DNA from: Dyella sp. SG609
GTDB taxonomy: Bacteria > Pseudomonadota > Gammaproteobacteria > Xanthomonadales > Rhodanobacteraceae
Direction of reading: 5' to 3'
Length of the DNA stretch: 64,000 bases
NCBI RefSeq assembly: GCF_012275375.1
Contig: NZ_JAAZQJ010000012.1
Coordinates: 1 to 64,000, forward strand
In this document: positions 53,382-61,926 of the stretch, piece after piece
Position numbering within the stretch: the stretch's first letter is position 1
Layout: every line of letters starts with the position of its first letter
The notes under the pieces: model-generated
Seen by the model: only the letters and a program-made list of their open reading frames with translations
What the model was told of the DNA's origin: nothing
Databases searched by the model: none
Program-made: the position numbers and the translations under genes

Positions 53382-56300
53382 ATGACCAATCCGTATAGCC
53401 GGCCGGCTTCCGGCCACGTTTCCACGCGCCGCACCGCGCTGGCGCTCGCCATCGCGGCCAGCTGCGCCATCGCGGGCCAGCTGCACGCGCAGTCCTCCAC
53501 CGGCTCGATCTTCGGCAACGCGCCCGTGGCATCGGGCGAGACGGTGGTGATCCAGAGCGACGGCGGCGTTACCCGCGAAGTGCCGGTGGACGCCAGCGGC
53601 CGCTACTCGGCGACCAAGCTGCCGCTGGGCACTTACAAGGTAAGCCTGAAGAAGGACGGCGCGGTGGTCGAGACGCGCGACAACATCAGCCTGACCGTCG
53701 GCGGCGGCACCCAGGTGATGTTCGCCGGCGCGTCCGAGGCGAATGCGACCAACCTCGGCAGCGTCACAGTGGTGGGCAATGCGCTGCCGGCCATCGACGT
53801 GAGCCAGATGGACTCGCGCACGGTGATCACCGCCGAGCAGCTGTCCAAGCTGCCGATCGCGCGCAGCGCGGAGTCGGTGGCGATCCTGGCGCCGGGCGTC
53901 AACGCCGGCAGCAGCTACTTCACCAGCCCGACCGGCCAGGTCCTGGTCACGTTCGGCGGTTCGTCGGTGGCGGAGAACGCTTATTACATCAACGGTTTCA
54001 ACACCAGCGACCCGCTGCATAACTTCGGCGGCCTGACCCTGCCCTACGGTGCGATCGACCAGGAGCAGATCATGACCGGCGGCTACGGCGCCGCCTACGG
54101 CCGTTCCGATGGCGGCGTGATCAACCAGGTCGGCAAGCGCGGCACCAACGAATGGCATTTCGGAGCGCAGGTGGTGTGGCAGCCGAAGTTCGGCGAGGCC
54201 TCGCCGGACAACGGCATGTATCCCACCGGCCCGGCCTTCCTGTCCGGCCCGAACAGCCGCCAGGGCCAGATGTACTGGACGCGGCAGGACAACAAGTCGT
54301 GGGAGCACGTCGAGGACGCCTACTTCGGCGGCCCGCTGATCAAGGACAAGCTGTACATCTTCGGCGCGGTCGAAGCCGACCATATCGACAGCGGCGTCAA
54401 TGTCGCCAACCGTTCGACCAATACCGAGCAGACCTATGGCTACTCGCGGCCGAAGTGGTACGGCAAGCTGGACTGGAACATCACCGACCAGAACATCCTC
54501 GAGCTGACCAGCGCGTCCAACAAGAGCATGTTCTCGGGCAACACCTACGCCTATGCGTATACCCAGAGCAGCTCGCCCGGCACGCGCGGCGCCTACCTGG
54601 GGCCGGCGACCTATACCAAGGACGGCGCCGACATGTGGGTGGCCAAGTACACCGGCTACATCACCGACAGCATCACGGTGGAAGCGCTGTACGGCAAGAT
54701 GCGGCAGACCGACTACAGCAACGCCGAAGGCGGCGACGCGGCGTGGATCGGCAACGCCAGCTTCCAGAATCCGGCGCTGCTGCCGCCCGGTTCCAGCGGC
54801 ATCAACGGCCCGCAGATCAACCAGACCGTGGACGATCCGCGTTCGCACGACAAGACCTCGAACCTGCGCTTCGACGTCAACTACAAGATCGGCAACCACT
54901 CGATCACCGCCGGCATCGACAACCTCGAAGTGCAGGCGATCGACATCGGCACCACGCCGTCCGGTCCCGGCTACTACTGGGTCTATGGCCAGGGCGATCC
55001 GAACGCACCGATCAGCACCTTGCCCGGCAACGCCGTCGGCGCGCCGGGCGGCAGCGGCTACTACGTGGCCAAGACGATCTACTCCAACTCGGCCAGCGCG
55101 CGGGTGAAGCAGCACGCGCAGTTCATCGAGGACGCGTGGCAGATCAACGACCGCATCCTGCTCACCGTCGGCGTGCGCAACGACCAGTTCACCAACTACA
55201 ACCCCGACGGCGTGCCCTACCTGCGCCTGACCAAGCCGCAGCTGGCGCCGCGCCTGGGCGCGAGCTGGGACGTGTACGGCGATTCCAGCCTGAAGATCTA
55301 CGCCAACGCCGGCCGCTACTACCTCGACGAGCCGGCCAACGTGGCCATCCGCGGCGCCGCGGGCAGCACCTTCACCTCGCAGTACTTCACCTACACCGGC
55401 ATCGACCAGGCCACCGGCGCGCCGACGGGTCTCACCCAGATCACCCAGGACCGCTATCCGGGCGTGTCGGCTAACAACGAGTTCGGCATTCCGCCTGACC
55501 CCAAGACGGTGACCAGCCGCAACGCCAAGGCCGAATACCAGGACGAATACATCGCCGGCTTCGACAAGACGCTCGATGCGTTCGGCACCAAGTGGGTGTA
55601 CGGCGCGAAGGGCACCTACCGCGTGCTGCGCAACGACCTGGACGACGTCTGCGACGACACCATCATCCAGGCCTACGCCGTGCAGCAGGGGCTGGATCCG
55701 GTGGCGGCGCTGGGCTCGACCGGCTGCTACATCATGAACCCGGGCAAGAGCGCGCAGATCAACGTGTCCGACGGCAACGGCGGCTACAGCATCCTCAATA
55801 TCCCGTGGTCCGCCTGGGGCATGCCGCCGCTCAAGCGCAAGTACGTGGCCTTGAACACGTACCTGGAGCATCCGTTCGACGGCAAGTGGTACGGCCGCAT
55901 CGACTACGTGTGGTCGCACAACTTCGGCAACACCGAGGGCTCGGTGCGTTCGGACATCGGCCAGACCGACGTGTCGCAGACCGAAGACTGGGACAACGCC
56001 GGCGTGATGACCAACTCCAACGGCTCGCTGGCCAACGACCGCCGCCACCAGCTGAAGATGGTGGGCTACTACCAGATCACTCCGGAGTGGCTGATCGGCG
56101 GCAACGTGCAGATCCTGTCCGGCACGCCGAAGACCTGCCTGAGCTTCTTCGGTCCGGAACAGACCGATCCGTACGCCTACGGCGTGGCCTATCACTTCTG
56201 CGGCCCCAACGGCACGCCCGCACCGTACGGCTCGACCGGCCGCACGCCGTGGCAGGAAATCGTCAGCCTCAACGGCGAATTCCGTCCGGAGTGGGCAGGC

Positions 56301-56471
56301 AAGAAGCTGGCGTTCGACGTGATGGTCTACAACATCTTCGACAAGCAGGTGATCACGCAGTACCGCCAGGGCTCAGTCTCCGGCCCCGGCACCCCCAGCG
56401 TGAACTGGCAGACGCCGATCTCGTACACCACGCCGCGCTACGTGCGGTTCTCGGTGAGCTACGACTTCTGA
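53382..56471 (+). CDS. Oar-like TonB-dependent outer-membrane receptor, paralogue 1
   Basis: The product is 1029 residues. A signal peptide (ALALAIAASCAIAGQLHA) precedes a carboxypeptidase-regulatory-like domain of about 80 residues (GETVVIQSDGG...GRYSATKLPLGTYKVSLKKD). The plug domain follows (VVGNALPAIDVSQMDSRTVI ... GGYGAAYGRSDGGVINQVGK), then a large beta-barrel ending in an aromatic terminal residue (RFSVSYDF). It would import large ligands using TonB energy. GGGGGAG lies six bases before the ATG. It is convergent with and clearly paralogous to the receptor at 57125-60196. The substrate is unknown; no degradative genes adjoin. Confidence 0.92.
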   Translation: MTNPYSRPASGHVSTRRTALALAIAASCAIAGQLHAQSSTGSIFGNAPVASGETVVIQSDGGVTREVPVDASGRYSATKLPLGTYKVSLKKDGAVVETRDNISLTVGGGTQVMFAGASEANATNLGSVTVVGNALPAIDVSQMDSRTVITAEQLSKLPIARSAESVAILAPGVNAGSSYFTSPTGQVLVTFGGSSVAENAYYINGFNTSDPLHNFGGLTLPYGAIDQEQIMTGGYGAAYGRSDGGVINQVGKRGTNEWHFGAQVVWQPKFGEASPDNGMYPTGPAFLSGPNSRQGQMYWTRQDNKSWEHVEDAYFGGPLIKDKLYIFGAVEADHIDSGVNVANRSTNTEQTYGYSRPKWYGKLDWNITDQNILELTSASNKSMFSGNTYAYAYTQSSSPGTRGAYLGPATYTKDGADMWVAKYTGYITDSITVEALYGKMRQTDYSNAEGGDAAWIGNASFQNPALLPPGSSGINGPQINQTVDDPRSHDKTSNLRFDVNYKIGNHSITAGIDNLEVQAIDIGTTPSGPGYYWVYGQGDPNAPISTLPGNAVGAPGGSGYYVAKTIYSNSASARVKQHAQFIEDAWQINDRILLTVGVRNDQFTNYNPDGVPYLRLTKPQLAPRLGASWDVYGDSSLKIYANAGRYYLDEPANVAIRGAAGSTFTSQYFTYTGIDQATGAPTGLTQITQDRYPGVSANNEFGIPPDPKTVTSRNAKAEYQDEYIAGFDKTLDAFGTKWVYGAKGTYRVLRNDLDDVCDDTIIQAYAVQQGLDPVAALGSTGCYIMNPGKSAQINVSDGNGGYSILNIPWSAWGMPPLKRKYVALNTYLEHPFDGKWYGRIDYVWSHNFGNTEGSVRSDIGQTDVSQTEDWDNAGVMTNSNGSLANDRRHQLKMVGYYQITPEWLIGGNVQILSGTPKTCLSFFGPEQTDPYAYGVAYHFCGPNGTPAPYGSTGRTPWQEIVSLNGEFRPEWAGKKLAFDVMVYNIFDKQVITQYRQGSVSGPGTPSVNWQTPISYTTPRYVRFSVSYDF

Positions 56472-56488
56472 CGCAAGCGGTGTCGAGG

Positions 56489-56522
56489 AAAAAGCCCCCG
56501 CCTTTTGGCGGGGGCTTTTTTA
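56489..56522 (+). terminator. Terminator of TonB receptor 1
   Basis: AAAAGCCCCCGCC pairs with GGCGGGGGCTTTT around a TTTT loop, followed by further Ts. It is U-rich on both strands and may work in both directions. Confidence 0.92.
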
Positions 56523-56571
56523 TGCGCGGCTTTCAACAGAGCCGCCATTGCACGTCGATGCGCCACGCATT

Positions 56572-56603
56572 GTTGGGGTTCGCCTGCGGCTCACCCCAAC
56601 CTA
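56572..56603. repeat. Palindromic repeat, family B, single unit
   Basis: It reads GTTGGGGTTCGCCTGCGGCT followed by CACCCCAACCTA, the same unit as in the family B doublets. Confidence 0.8.
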
Positions 56604-56620
56604 CGCCGGCGAGATTCGAC

Positions 56621-56673
56621 CTTGCGCTCCGCCCGGCCCCTCACCCTGCCCTCTCCCCGGAGGGGAGAGGGGT
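56621..56673. repeat. Right half of family C repeat
   Basis: CTTGCGCTCCGCCCGGCCCC continues into CTCTCCCCGGAGGGGAGAGG, matching the right-hand end of the elements at 31462 and 37584. The left half is absent. Confidence 0.75.
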
Positions 56674-56871
56674 GAAGTCGTGAGGCAGGCAGGAACGAAG
56701 AGCAAAAGCTGGCCTCGGTCATTGAACATCCTCTCGGCAACGGCACGTTGAAGCAGCCGCTACGTAAACGCACTGCCGTTTCGTGTAGACCCAGGTTAAT
56801 CAGACTACCGCAGCCGCCCACCGCTCCTTCTAGTCGCGTCGCGAGCCTTGGCTCTTAGGCTATTTCTCTTT

Positions 56872-56902
56872 GGTTACTTTCTCTTTGAGCCAGCAAAGAG
56901 AA
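56872..56902. repeat. Inverted repeat, family D
   Basis: CTTTCTCTTTG and CAAAGAGAAAG pair perfectly around AGCCAG. It resembles TTTCTTTGGTTACTTT-type intergenic repeats that I recall from xanthomonad genomes; only this copy was seen in the window. Confidence 0.55.
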
Positions 56903-56974
56903 AGTGACTCGGGCGCCGGCAGGCGTCCGAAATGCCCGCTGCATAAGCGGCCAAGTCGCGACAACCACACCTAG

Positions 56975-57009
56975 TCGCCACTGGATCCCGGCCTACGCCG
57001 AAATGACGA
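56975..57009. repeat. Single arm of family A repeat
   Basis: The arm has CGCCACTGGATCCCGGCCTA followed by CGCCGAAATGACG, with one change from the doublet arm. No inverse partner is nearby. Confidence 0.75.
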
Positions 57010-57020
57010 GCACAGCGCCG

Positions 57021-57048
57021 AAAAAAAGGGACCGCCTCACGGCGGCCC
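57021..57048 (-). terminator. Terminator of TonB receptor 2
   Basis: On the minus strand GGGCCGCC and GGCGGTCCC pair with one bulge around a GTGA loop, followed by U7 from the A-run at 57021-57027. Confidence 0.85.
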
Positions 57049-57124
57049 ATATGGGGAGATACCAGCTGTTTGTCGGCGCGGGACCCCATCCATGGAGCCC
57101 CGCGCACTTTGGAATGCCAGACCC

Positions 57125-60100
57125 TTACAGCGAGAAGTCGTACCGCGCGCCCAGGCGGACGTAACGCGGATCCTGGAACGAACGCGGGCGGAAGCAGTTG
57201 ATCGTCGTGTTACCCGACGGATCCTCGCACGTCTCATTGAGCTGCGTGATGCGTTGCTTGCCCAGCAGATTGAACACGTCCGCCGACAGCGTCAGCTTGT
57301 GATCGAGGAAGGCCGGCTGCCAGGCCGCGCTCAGGTTGATCGTATAGGTCCACGGCGTGCGGCCGTACGAACCGCGCGGAGCGGGCTTGCCGTTGCACCA
57401 GAAGTATGCCGCCTGGTAGCCCACCGGGTCGCCGCCGGCCGATTCCGGGCGCGCGCCGATGCAGCTGATCGGCGTGCCGGAAGTGATGCGGCTGACCGTG
57501 GAGAAGCGCCATTCCGGCGTCGGCTGGTACACGCCCAGGATGCGCAGCTGGTGCGTCTGGTCGTTGGCCAGCGGGCCGTTGGTGTTCTCCATCAGCTCCG
57601 GCGCGTCCCAGCTTTCGGTGGTGGACACGTCGGCCTGCACGATGTCGGAGTCGAGCTGGCCTTCCGAGTTGCCGTAGCTGCGCGAGAAGGTGTACTCGAC
57701 CTTGGCGTACCACTTGTCGCTGAACTGGTGCTCGGCGTACATGTCGAGCATGTAGTAGCGGCGCTTGGCCTTCGGCTCGCCGATCTCGCGGGCGCTCAGC
57801 GGCACTTCGAAGTACTGGCCGGCGGCGGGCGACAGGATGAAGGTGTTGGCGTTGCCCGGGTTGTACAGCCAGCACTGCGTGCTGTTGGCGATGCCGGCGG
57901 CGACCAGCGCGCTGATGCCGTGCGCGTCGCCCCAGGCCTGGATCGGACGGCTGTCGCAGTCGTCGTCGATCAGGTTGCGCAGCACGCGGAACATGGCCTT
58001 GGCGCCGACCGTCCAGTTGTTCGGCAGCTGCTTGTCGAAGCCGAGGATGTACTCGTCCTGGTAGTAGGTCTTCAGGTCCTTCACCGACACCGTCTTGGCA
58101 TCCGGCGGGGTGCCATTGGCGCCGTTGTTGTAGAAGGTCTGCGACCACGGCGCGCCCACGCTCAGGCCCTGCGGCACGCCGGTGACCGGGTCGATGCTGG
58201 TGAACGAGTAGTAGGTGGACGGGAAGGTGGACGGACCGGCGCCGCGCACGGCCACGCTGGTGGGCAGGCCGAGGTGGTAGCGGCCGGCGTTGCCGTAGAC
58301 CTTCAGCGAGCTGTCGCCGTACACGTCCCAGGCGAAGCCCAGGCGCGGATCGAGCTGGTTGCGCTCCTTGGCGTAGGCGTCGCCGACGCCGTTGTAGTTG
58401 GTGAACTGCTCGTTGCGCAGGCCCAGGTAGATGTTCCAGCGGTCGGTCAGCTGCCAGTGGTCTTCGATGAACTCCGAACGCTGCGCCGTGCGCGCCGAGG
58501 TGCCGGTGCTCAGGCCCGTGCTTTCGGCGTAGTAGCCGTTGGCGAACGAGGCCGGGTTGTACAGGCTCGGGCTCAGGCCCAGGTTGGTCAGGCGCTGGGT
58601 GATGGCCTGGCCGGAGCCGAGGTCGAAGTAGCGCCAGGCAGTGCCGGTGACCGGCGCGCTGCCCCAGGTGGCGCGCAGGACGTAGTTGTCCATGCCGCCG
58701 CGGAAGTCATGGCTGCCCAGGCGGTATTCGATGTTGAAGCTCCAGCCGCTGGTCTTGTCCTTCGAACCCTCGCGCAGCGTGGTGGCGGCGCCGAACTGGC
58801 AGCTGGGCGCCGGATTGGTGGCGGCGATGGCGCGGTTGTCGGTGATCGCCGGGCACGGCGCGCCGCCGGCGCCCGTGATGTTCTGCATGTGGTCGGAGTT
58901 GCTCTTGCCGTACATCGCGTTGACCGTCAGGTCGTCGGTGATGTAGCCGGTGTAGTGGCCGATGTAGATGTTGCCGCCCGGCGTGCCGTTGGTCTGGGTG
59001 CCGTTGTAGTTCTTGGTGTACTGGTGGCCCTTGTAGCCGGTGTTCTGCAGCGTGGAGTAGTTGTAGCCGTAGATCTGCGAGTCGGTCTGCTCGTCGTCGC
59101 CGATCCCGGTGAACTCCAGGATGTGGTTGTCCGTGATGTTCCAGTCGAACTTGGTCAGCCAGCGGGTGATCTTGTTGGTGTCGTTCTGCACGGTCGAGTT
59201 GTTCGACTGCGTGCCGTAGGCGACGTCGGTCTGGCGCACCGCATCGGCGGCGCCGAAGAAGAACAGCTTGTCCTTGATCAGCGCGCCGCCGATCGAGCCG
59301 GAGTACTGCACTTCGTCGCGGTCGCGCGGCGAGAAGGCGTTGCCGACCTGGTACAGCGTGCCGTTGCGGCGATACACGTTGCGCGGCTGCTGGGCCAGTT
59401 CGCTGGGCGACCAGAACGCCTGCACGTCGCCCTTCCACTGGTTGGTGCCGCGCTTGGTCACCACGTTGATCACGCCGCCGGTGGAACGGCCGTATTCGGC
59501 GCCGTAGCCGCCGATCAGCACCTGCTCCTGGTCGATCGCGTCGTACGGCAGCTGGCGCGAGCTCACGCCGGTCAGCGGGTTGGTGGCCGAGAAACCGTTG
59601 ATGTAGTAAGCGTTCTCCGACGCGGACGAACCGCCGAAGGACAGCGCGTTGCCGTAGCCGCGCGCGGCCGGCGTGGTGCCGGGCGCCAGCAGCGCGATCG
59701 AGCTGATCGAGGTGCGCGCGATCGGCAGCTTGGCCAGCTGGTCGGCGGTGAGCACGGCGCGCGAGTCCACCGAGGACACGTCGATCGCCGGCAGCGCGTT
59801 GCCCACCACCTGCACCGCGCCCAGCGTCTGCGCATTGGCGGCGCTGGCGTTGAAGGACACCTCGGTACCGCTGCTGATCGTGGTCTGCACGTCGTTGCGG
59901 CTGTCGAGCACCTTGCCGTCCTTCAGCACCGACACGTTGTACGTGCCGATCGGCAGCGAGGCGGCGCGGTAGCGGCCCTGCGCGTCGGTGGTGAGGTCGC
60001 GCTTGAGGCCGGTCTGCGTGCTTTCGATGTGGATGGTTTCTCCCGGCGCGGCCTGGCCGAAGATCACGCCCGTCGCGTTGGACTGGGCAAGCGCGATGCC

Positions 60101-60196
60101 GCTGCTCGCCAGGCCAAGGCCCAGGGCCAGGGCGAGTACGAGCGGGCGCCGCGGCAGCGTGGAACCACCGTAGCGTTTGGCTTTGCTGGAAGTCAT
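57125..60196 (-). CDS. Oar-like TonB-dependent outer-membrane receptor, paralogue 2
   Basis: The product is about 1023 residues with a signal peptide (PLVLALALGLGLASSGIALA) and a carboxypeptidase-regulatory-like domain (GETIHIESTQTG...GRYRAASLPIGTYNVSVLKD). The plug has VVGNALPAIDVSSVDSRAVL and GGYGAEYGRSTGGVINVVTK, and a large barrel follows. Many stretches match receptor 1, for example VVGNALPAIDVS, GGYGA-YGRS-GGVIN and KLPIAR, so the two arose by duplication. The C-terminus is RYDFSL, two residues past the usual terminal aromatic, which could affect assembly signals. The ATG at 60196 has GAGG seven bases before it; an earlier in-frame ATG at 60247 lacks one. The ligand is unknown. Confidence 0.92.
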   Translation of the reverse strand: MTSSKAKRYGGSTLPRRPLVLALALGLGLASSGIALAQSNATGVIFGQAAPGETIHIESTQTGLKRDLTTDAQGRYRAASLPIGTYNVSVLKDGKVLDSRNDVQTTISSGTEVSFNASAANAQTLGAVQVVGNALPAIDVSSVDSRAVLTADQLAKLPIARTSISSIALLAPGTTPAARGYGNALSFGGSSASENAYYINGFSATNPLTGVSSRQLPYDAIDQEQVLIGGYGAEYGRSTGGVINVVTKRGTNQWKGDVQAFWSPSELAQQPRNVYRRNGTLYQVGNAFSPRDRDEVQYSGSIGGALIKDKLFFFGAADAVRQTDVAYGTQSNNSTVQNDTNKITRWLTKFDWNITDNHILEFTGIGDDEQTDSQIYGYNYSTLQNTGYKGHQYTKNYNGTQTNGTPGGNIYIGHYTGYITDDLTVNAMYGKSNSDHMQNITGAGGAPCPAITDNRAIAATNPAPSCQFGAATTLREGSKDKTSGWSFNIEYRLGSHDFRGGMDNYVLRATWGSAPVTGTAWRYFDLGSGQAITQRLTNLGLSPSLYNPASFANGYYAESTGLSTGTSARTAQRSEFIEDHWQLTDRWNIYLGLRNEQFTNYNGVGDAYAKERNQLDPRLGFAWDVYGDSSLKVYGNAGRYHLGLPTSVAVRGAGPSTFPSTYYSFTSIDPVTGVPQGLSVGAPWSQTFYNNGANGTPPDAKTVSVKDLKTYYQDEYILGFDKQLPNNWTVGAKAMFRVLRNLIDDDCDSRPIQAWGDAHGISALVAAGIANSTQCWLYNPGNANTFILSPAAGQYFEVPLSAREIGEPKAKRRYYMLDMYAEHQFSDKWYAKVEYTFSRSYGNSEGQLDSDIVQADVSTTESWDAPELMENTNGPLANDQTHQLRILGVYQPTPEWRFSTVSRITSGTPISCIGARPESAGGDPVGYQAAYFWCNGKPAPRGSYGRTPWTYTINLSAAWQPAFLDHKLTLSADVFNLLGKQRITQLNETCEDPSGNTTINCFRPRSFQDPRYVRLGARYDFSL

Positions 60197-60694
60197 GGTC
60201 GAACCTCGGTTGATGATTGTTTTGGTCGCGGACTTGAGCGAGTTCATCGAACCGGAATGCCGCCCACGGCAAAGCCATGCCCGAGGCGGGATGCCCCTGT
60301 CATGCCTGCCTTGGTAAGCCGTACTCCCCCGATTCGTCCGGATGTCCCCACATCCGGAGGCCTTTCATGGCGTGCCCCGCCGTGACTTGTGGCCTAGTCC
60401 GAAGCTACGAACCACGGATTTGTTATGCAATGGTTATCCGTCGCAGGAAAAAGCGAGCGGAACCTGCGTTGGCCCGTTTTATGCGCCGGGTAATTTTTCG
60501 CAGTTCTATCGCAAGAATTTTCGCTAAGGCGGACTTACGCAAGCCAGCGGCAAGAAACGCGAAGGGGCTTGCGGTGGGCGGGGTCGCCCTTGCGTGGCGC
60601 CAGGGCTGTGATTTCGCAGCAACTTGCGCCATGAGTGAACGGATCATAAATAAGCGGCGTGTTTTGACCGGTTTTTTCGCGCGCCGGAAACGCC

Positions 60695-60720
60695 AGCGGG
60701 GCCCGTAGGCCCCGCTTTTT
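60695..60720 (+). terminator. Plus-strand intrinsic terminator upstream of TonB receptor 2
   Basis: AGCGGGGCC (60695-60703) pairs with GGCCCCGCT (60708-60716) around CGTA and is followed by Ts to 60720. No plus-strand gene precedes it, so it implies an unannotated transcript running away from the receptor, or it acts only as a 3' hairpin for the minus-strand gene at 60745. Confidence 0.75.
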
Positions 60721-60721
60721 A

Positions 60722-60738
60722 CTAGGAATTTTTCCTAG
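60722..60738. promoter_or_regulatory. 17-bp palindrome upstream of TonB receptor 2
   Basis: CTAGGAATTTTTCCTAG differs at a single base from the site at 52974-52990 upstream of receptor 1. It lies about 525 bases upstream of the receptor 2 start and just past the 3' end of the Grx fusion gene. Confidence 0.6.
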
Positions 60739-60744
60739 ATCGAA

Positions 60745-61668
60745 TCAGTAGCGCGGCACGCTCGGATCGATCTCCGCCGCCCACGCGTCCATGCCGCCCT
60801 GCACGTTGTAGACGTTGCTGAAGCCGTGCGCGGCGAAACGCTCGGCCACGCCGCGGCTGGATACGCCGTGGTGGCAGATGAAGGCGATGGCGGTGTCCTT
60901 GGGCAGGGCGGCCAGGCTGTCGTAGCCGACCTCGTCCAGCACGCGGGCCTGGGCCAGCGGAGCGGCCTGGGCGCGGCCGTGGGCCGGGCGCACGTCGACC
61001 AGCACCAGGTCGCCGGCGGCCAGGCGCGCCTGCAGCTCCTGCACGGTCAGGCTCTTGATCTCCTGCGCGCCGGGGAACTTGAGGCTCAGGCCCTCGCCCT
61101 GCACGGTGGACACCCAGTCGATCACGATGCCCTTGGCGCGCTGGGCGCTGCCCGGGTCGAAGTGCACTTCGATGCCGTTGCTGCTGGACACGATGTCGTG
61201 GTCGCCGGCCGGCGCCAGCTGGAAGCCGGCGCTGTGGTCCGGGCCGATCTCCAGGTGCAGGGCCAGGCCCTGCGCATTGGCCGTGCCCTGGCGGATCGCT
61301 TCGGCGGCCTTGTCGGTGATGGTGATCTCGGGGGCGCTGCGGTCCGGCGGGGTGGCGCCGAACAGGCTGTGCAGCTCGCCGCTGGTGTACATCTGGCGAA
61401 TGATGTCGGCGCCGCCGACCAGCTCGCCTTCCACGTACAGCTGCGGGATGGTCGGCCACTCGCCGTAGGCCTTGATGCCTTCGCGGATTTCCGGGTCTTC
61501 CAGCACGTTCACCGTGTGGTAGTCGGGCAGCAGCTCGTTGAGGGTGTTGGTGGCCGCGGCGGAGAAGCCGCACATCGGCTGCTGGCGGGTGCCCTTCATG
61601 AACAGCACCACGCGGTGGTTCTTGAGCAGGGTTTCGATGCGTTCGCGGGTGGCGCTGTCGAGGGACAT
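60745..61668 (-). CDS. Monothiol glutaredoxin - HesB-like - rhodanese fusion protein
   Basis: The product is about 307 residues in three parts. Residues 1-105 are a Grx4-type monothiol glutaredoxin with CGFS (QQPMCGFS, Cys-33) and the glutathione-binding WPTIPQLYV and GGADII. Residues 115-200 have the strand and helix pattern of A-type iron-sulfur carriers (ITITDKAAEAIRQG, GLALHLEIGPDH), but without the carrier cysteines. Residues 208-307 are a rhodanese domain with Cys-265 in FICHHGVSSRG. E. coli GrxD is only the first part. It is probably an iron-sulfur cluster delivery protein with an added sulfurtransferase domain. The ATG at 61668 has GGAG upstream. Confidence 0.88.
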   Translation of the reverse strand: MSLDSATRERIETLLKNHRVVLFMKGTRQQPMCGFSAAATNTLNELLPDYHTVNVLEDPEIREGIKAYGEWPTIPQLYVEGELVGGADIIRQMYTSGELHSLFGATPPDRSAPEITITDKAAEAIRQGTANAQGLALHLEIGPDHSAGFQLAPAGDHDIVSSSNGIEVHFDPGSAQRAKGIVIDWVSTVQGEGLSLKFPGAQEIKSLTVQELQARLAAGDLVLVDVRPAHGRAQAAPLAQARVLDEVGYDSLAALPKDTAIAFICHHGVSSRGVAERFAAHGFSNVYNVQGGMDAWAAEIDPSVPRY

Positions 61669-61741
61669 CAGGGGGGACTCCGGTAAAGAGGGGCAATGAT
61701 ACGCCCCCTGCATATGCCGGCGCCCCGGGGCGGCTTCAAGC

Positions 61742-61827
61742 GTAGGTTGGGGTGAGCGCAGCGAACCCCAACGCCGCGATCACGGGGAAGATTTGTTGGG
61801 GTTCGCCTTTGGCTCACCCCAACCTAC
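61742..61827. repeat. Paired palindromic repeat, family B, inverted doublet
   Basis: GTAGGTTGGGGTGAGCGCAG and the inverse ending GGCTCACCCCAACCTAC form an inverted pair with about 24 bases between them. Confidence 0.85.
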
Positions 61828-61926
61828 GTTCAGGGCCGACCGGCGAGGACGCGGCCCGCATCCTGCGGCGGCGCGTCCTTATCGCCCCGCGTCCTCGCCG
61901 CTCGTCCCTGGCGCAAGCCCCTGCGC

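Larger units (their letters stand above)
56523..57124. other. Repeat-rich gap between the convergent TonB receptors
   Basis: About 600 bases without a gene. It is packed with repeat fragments: family B at 56572-56603, half of family C at 56621-56673, a separate inverted repeat at 56872-56902, and half of family A at 56975-57009. It ends with the terminator of receptor 2. Confidence 0.75.
60197..60744. other. Upstream region of TonB receptor 2
   Basis: About 550 bases without a convincing gene. It holds AT-rich stretches, a plus-strand intrinsic terminator at 60695-60720 and the 17-base palindrome at 60722-60738. Short plus-strand frames exist but lack ribosome-binding sites and recognisable composition. 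Confidence 0.6.

Noticed and set aside
60277-60708. 143-codon plus-strand frame upstream of TonB receptor 2
   Set aside because: It is basic, lacks a recognisable domain and start signal, and ends inside a terminator stem. A transcript is possible, a protein unlikely.
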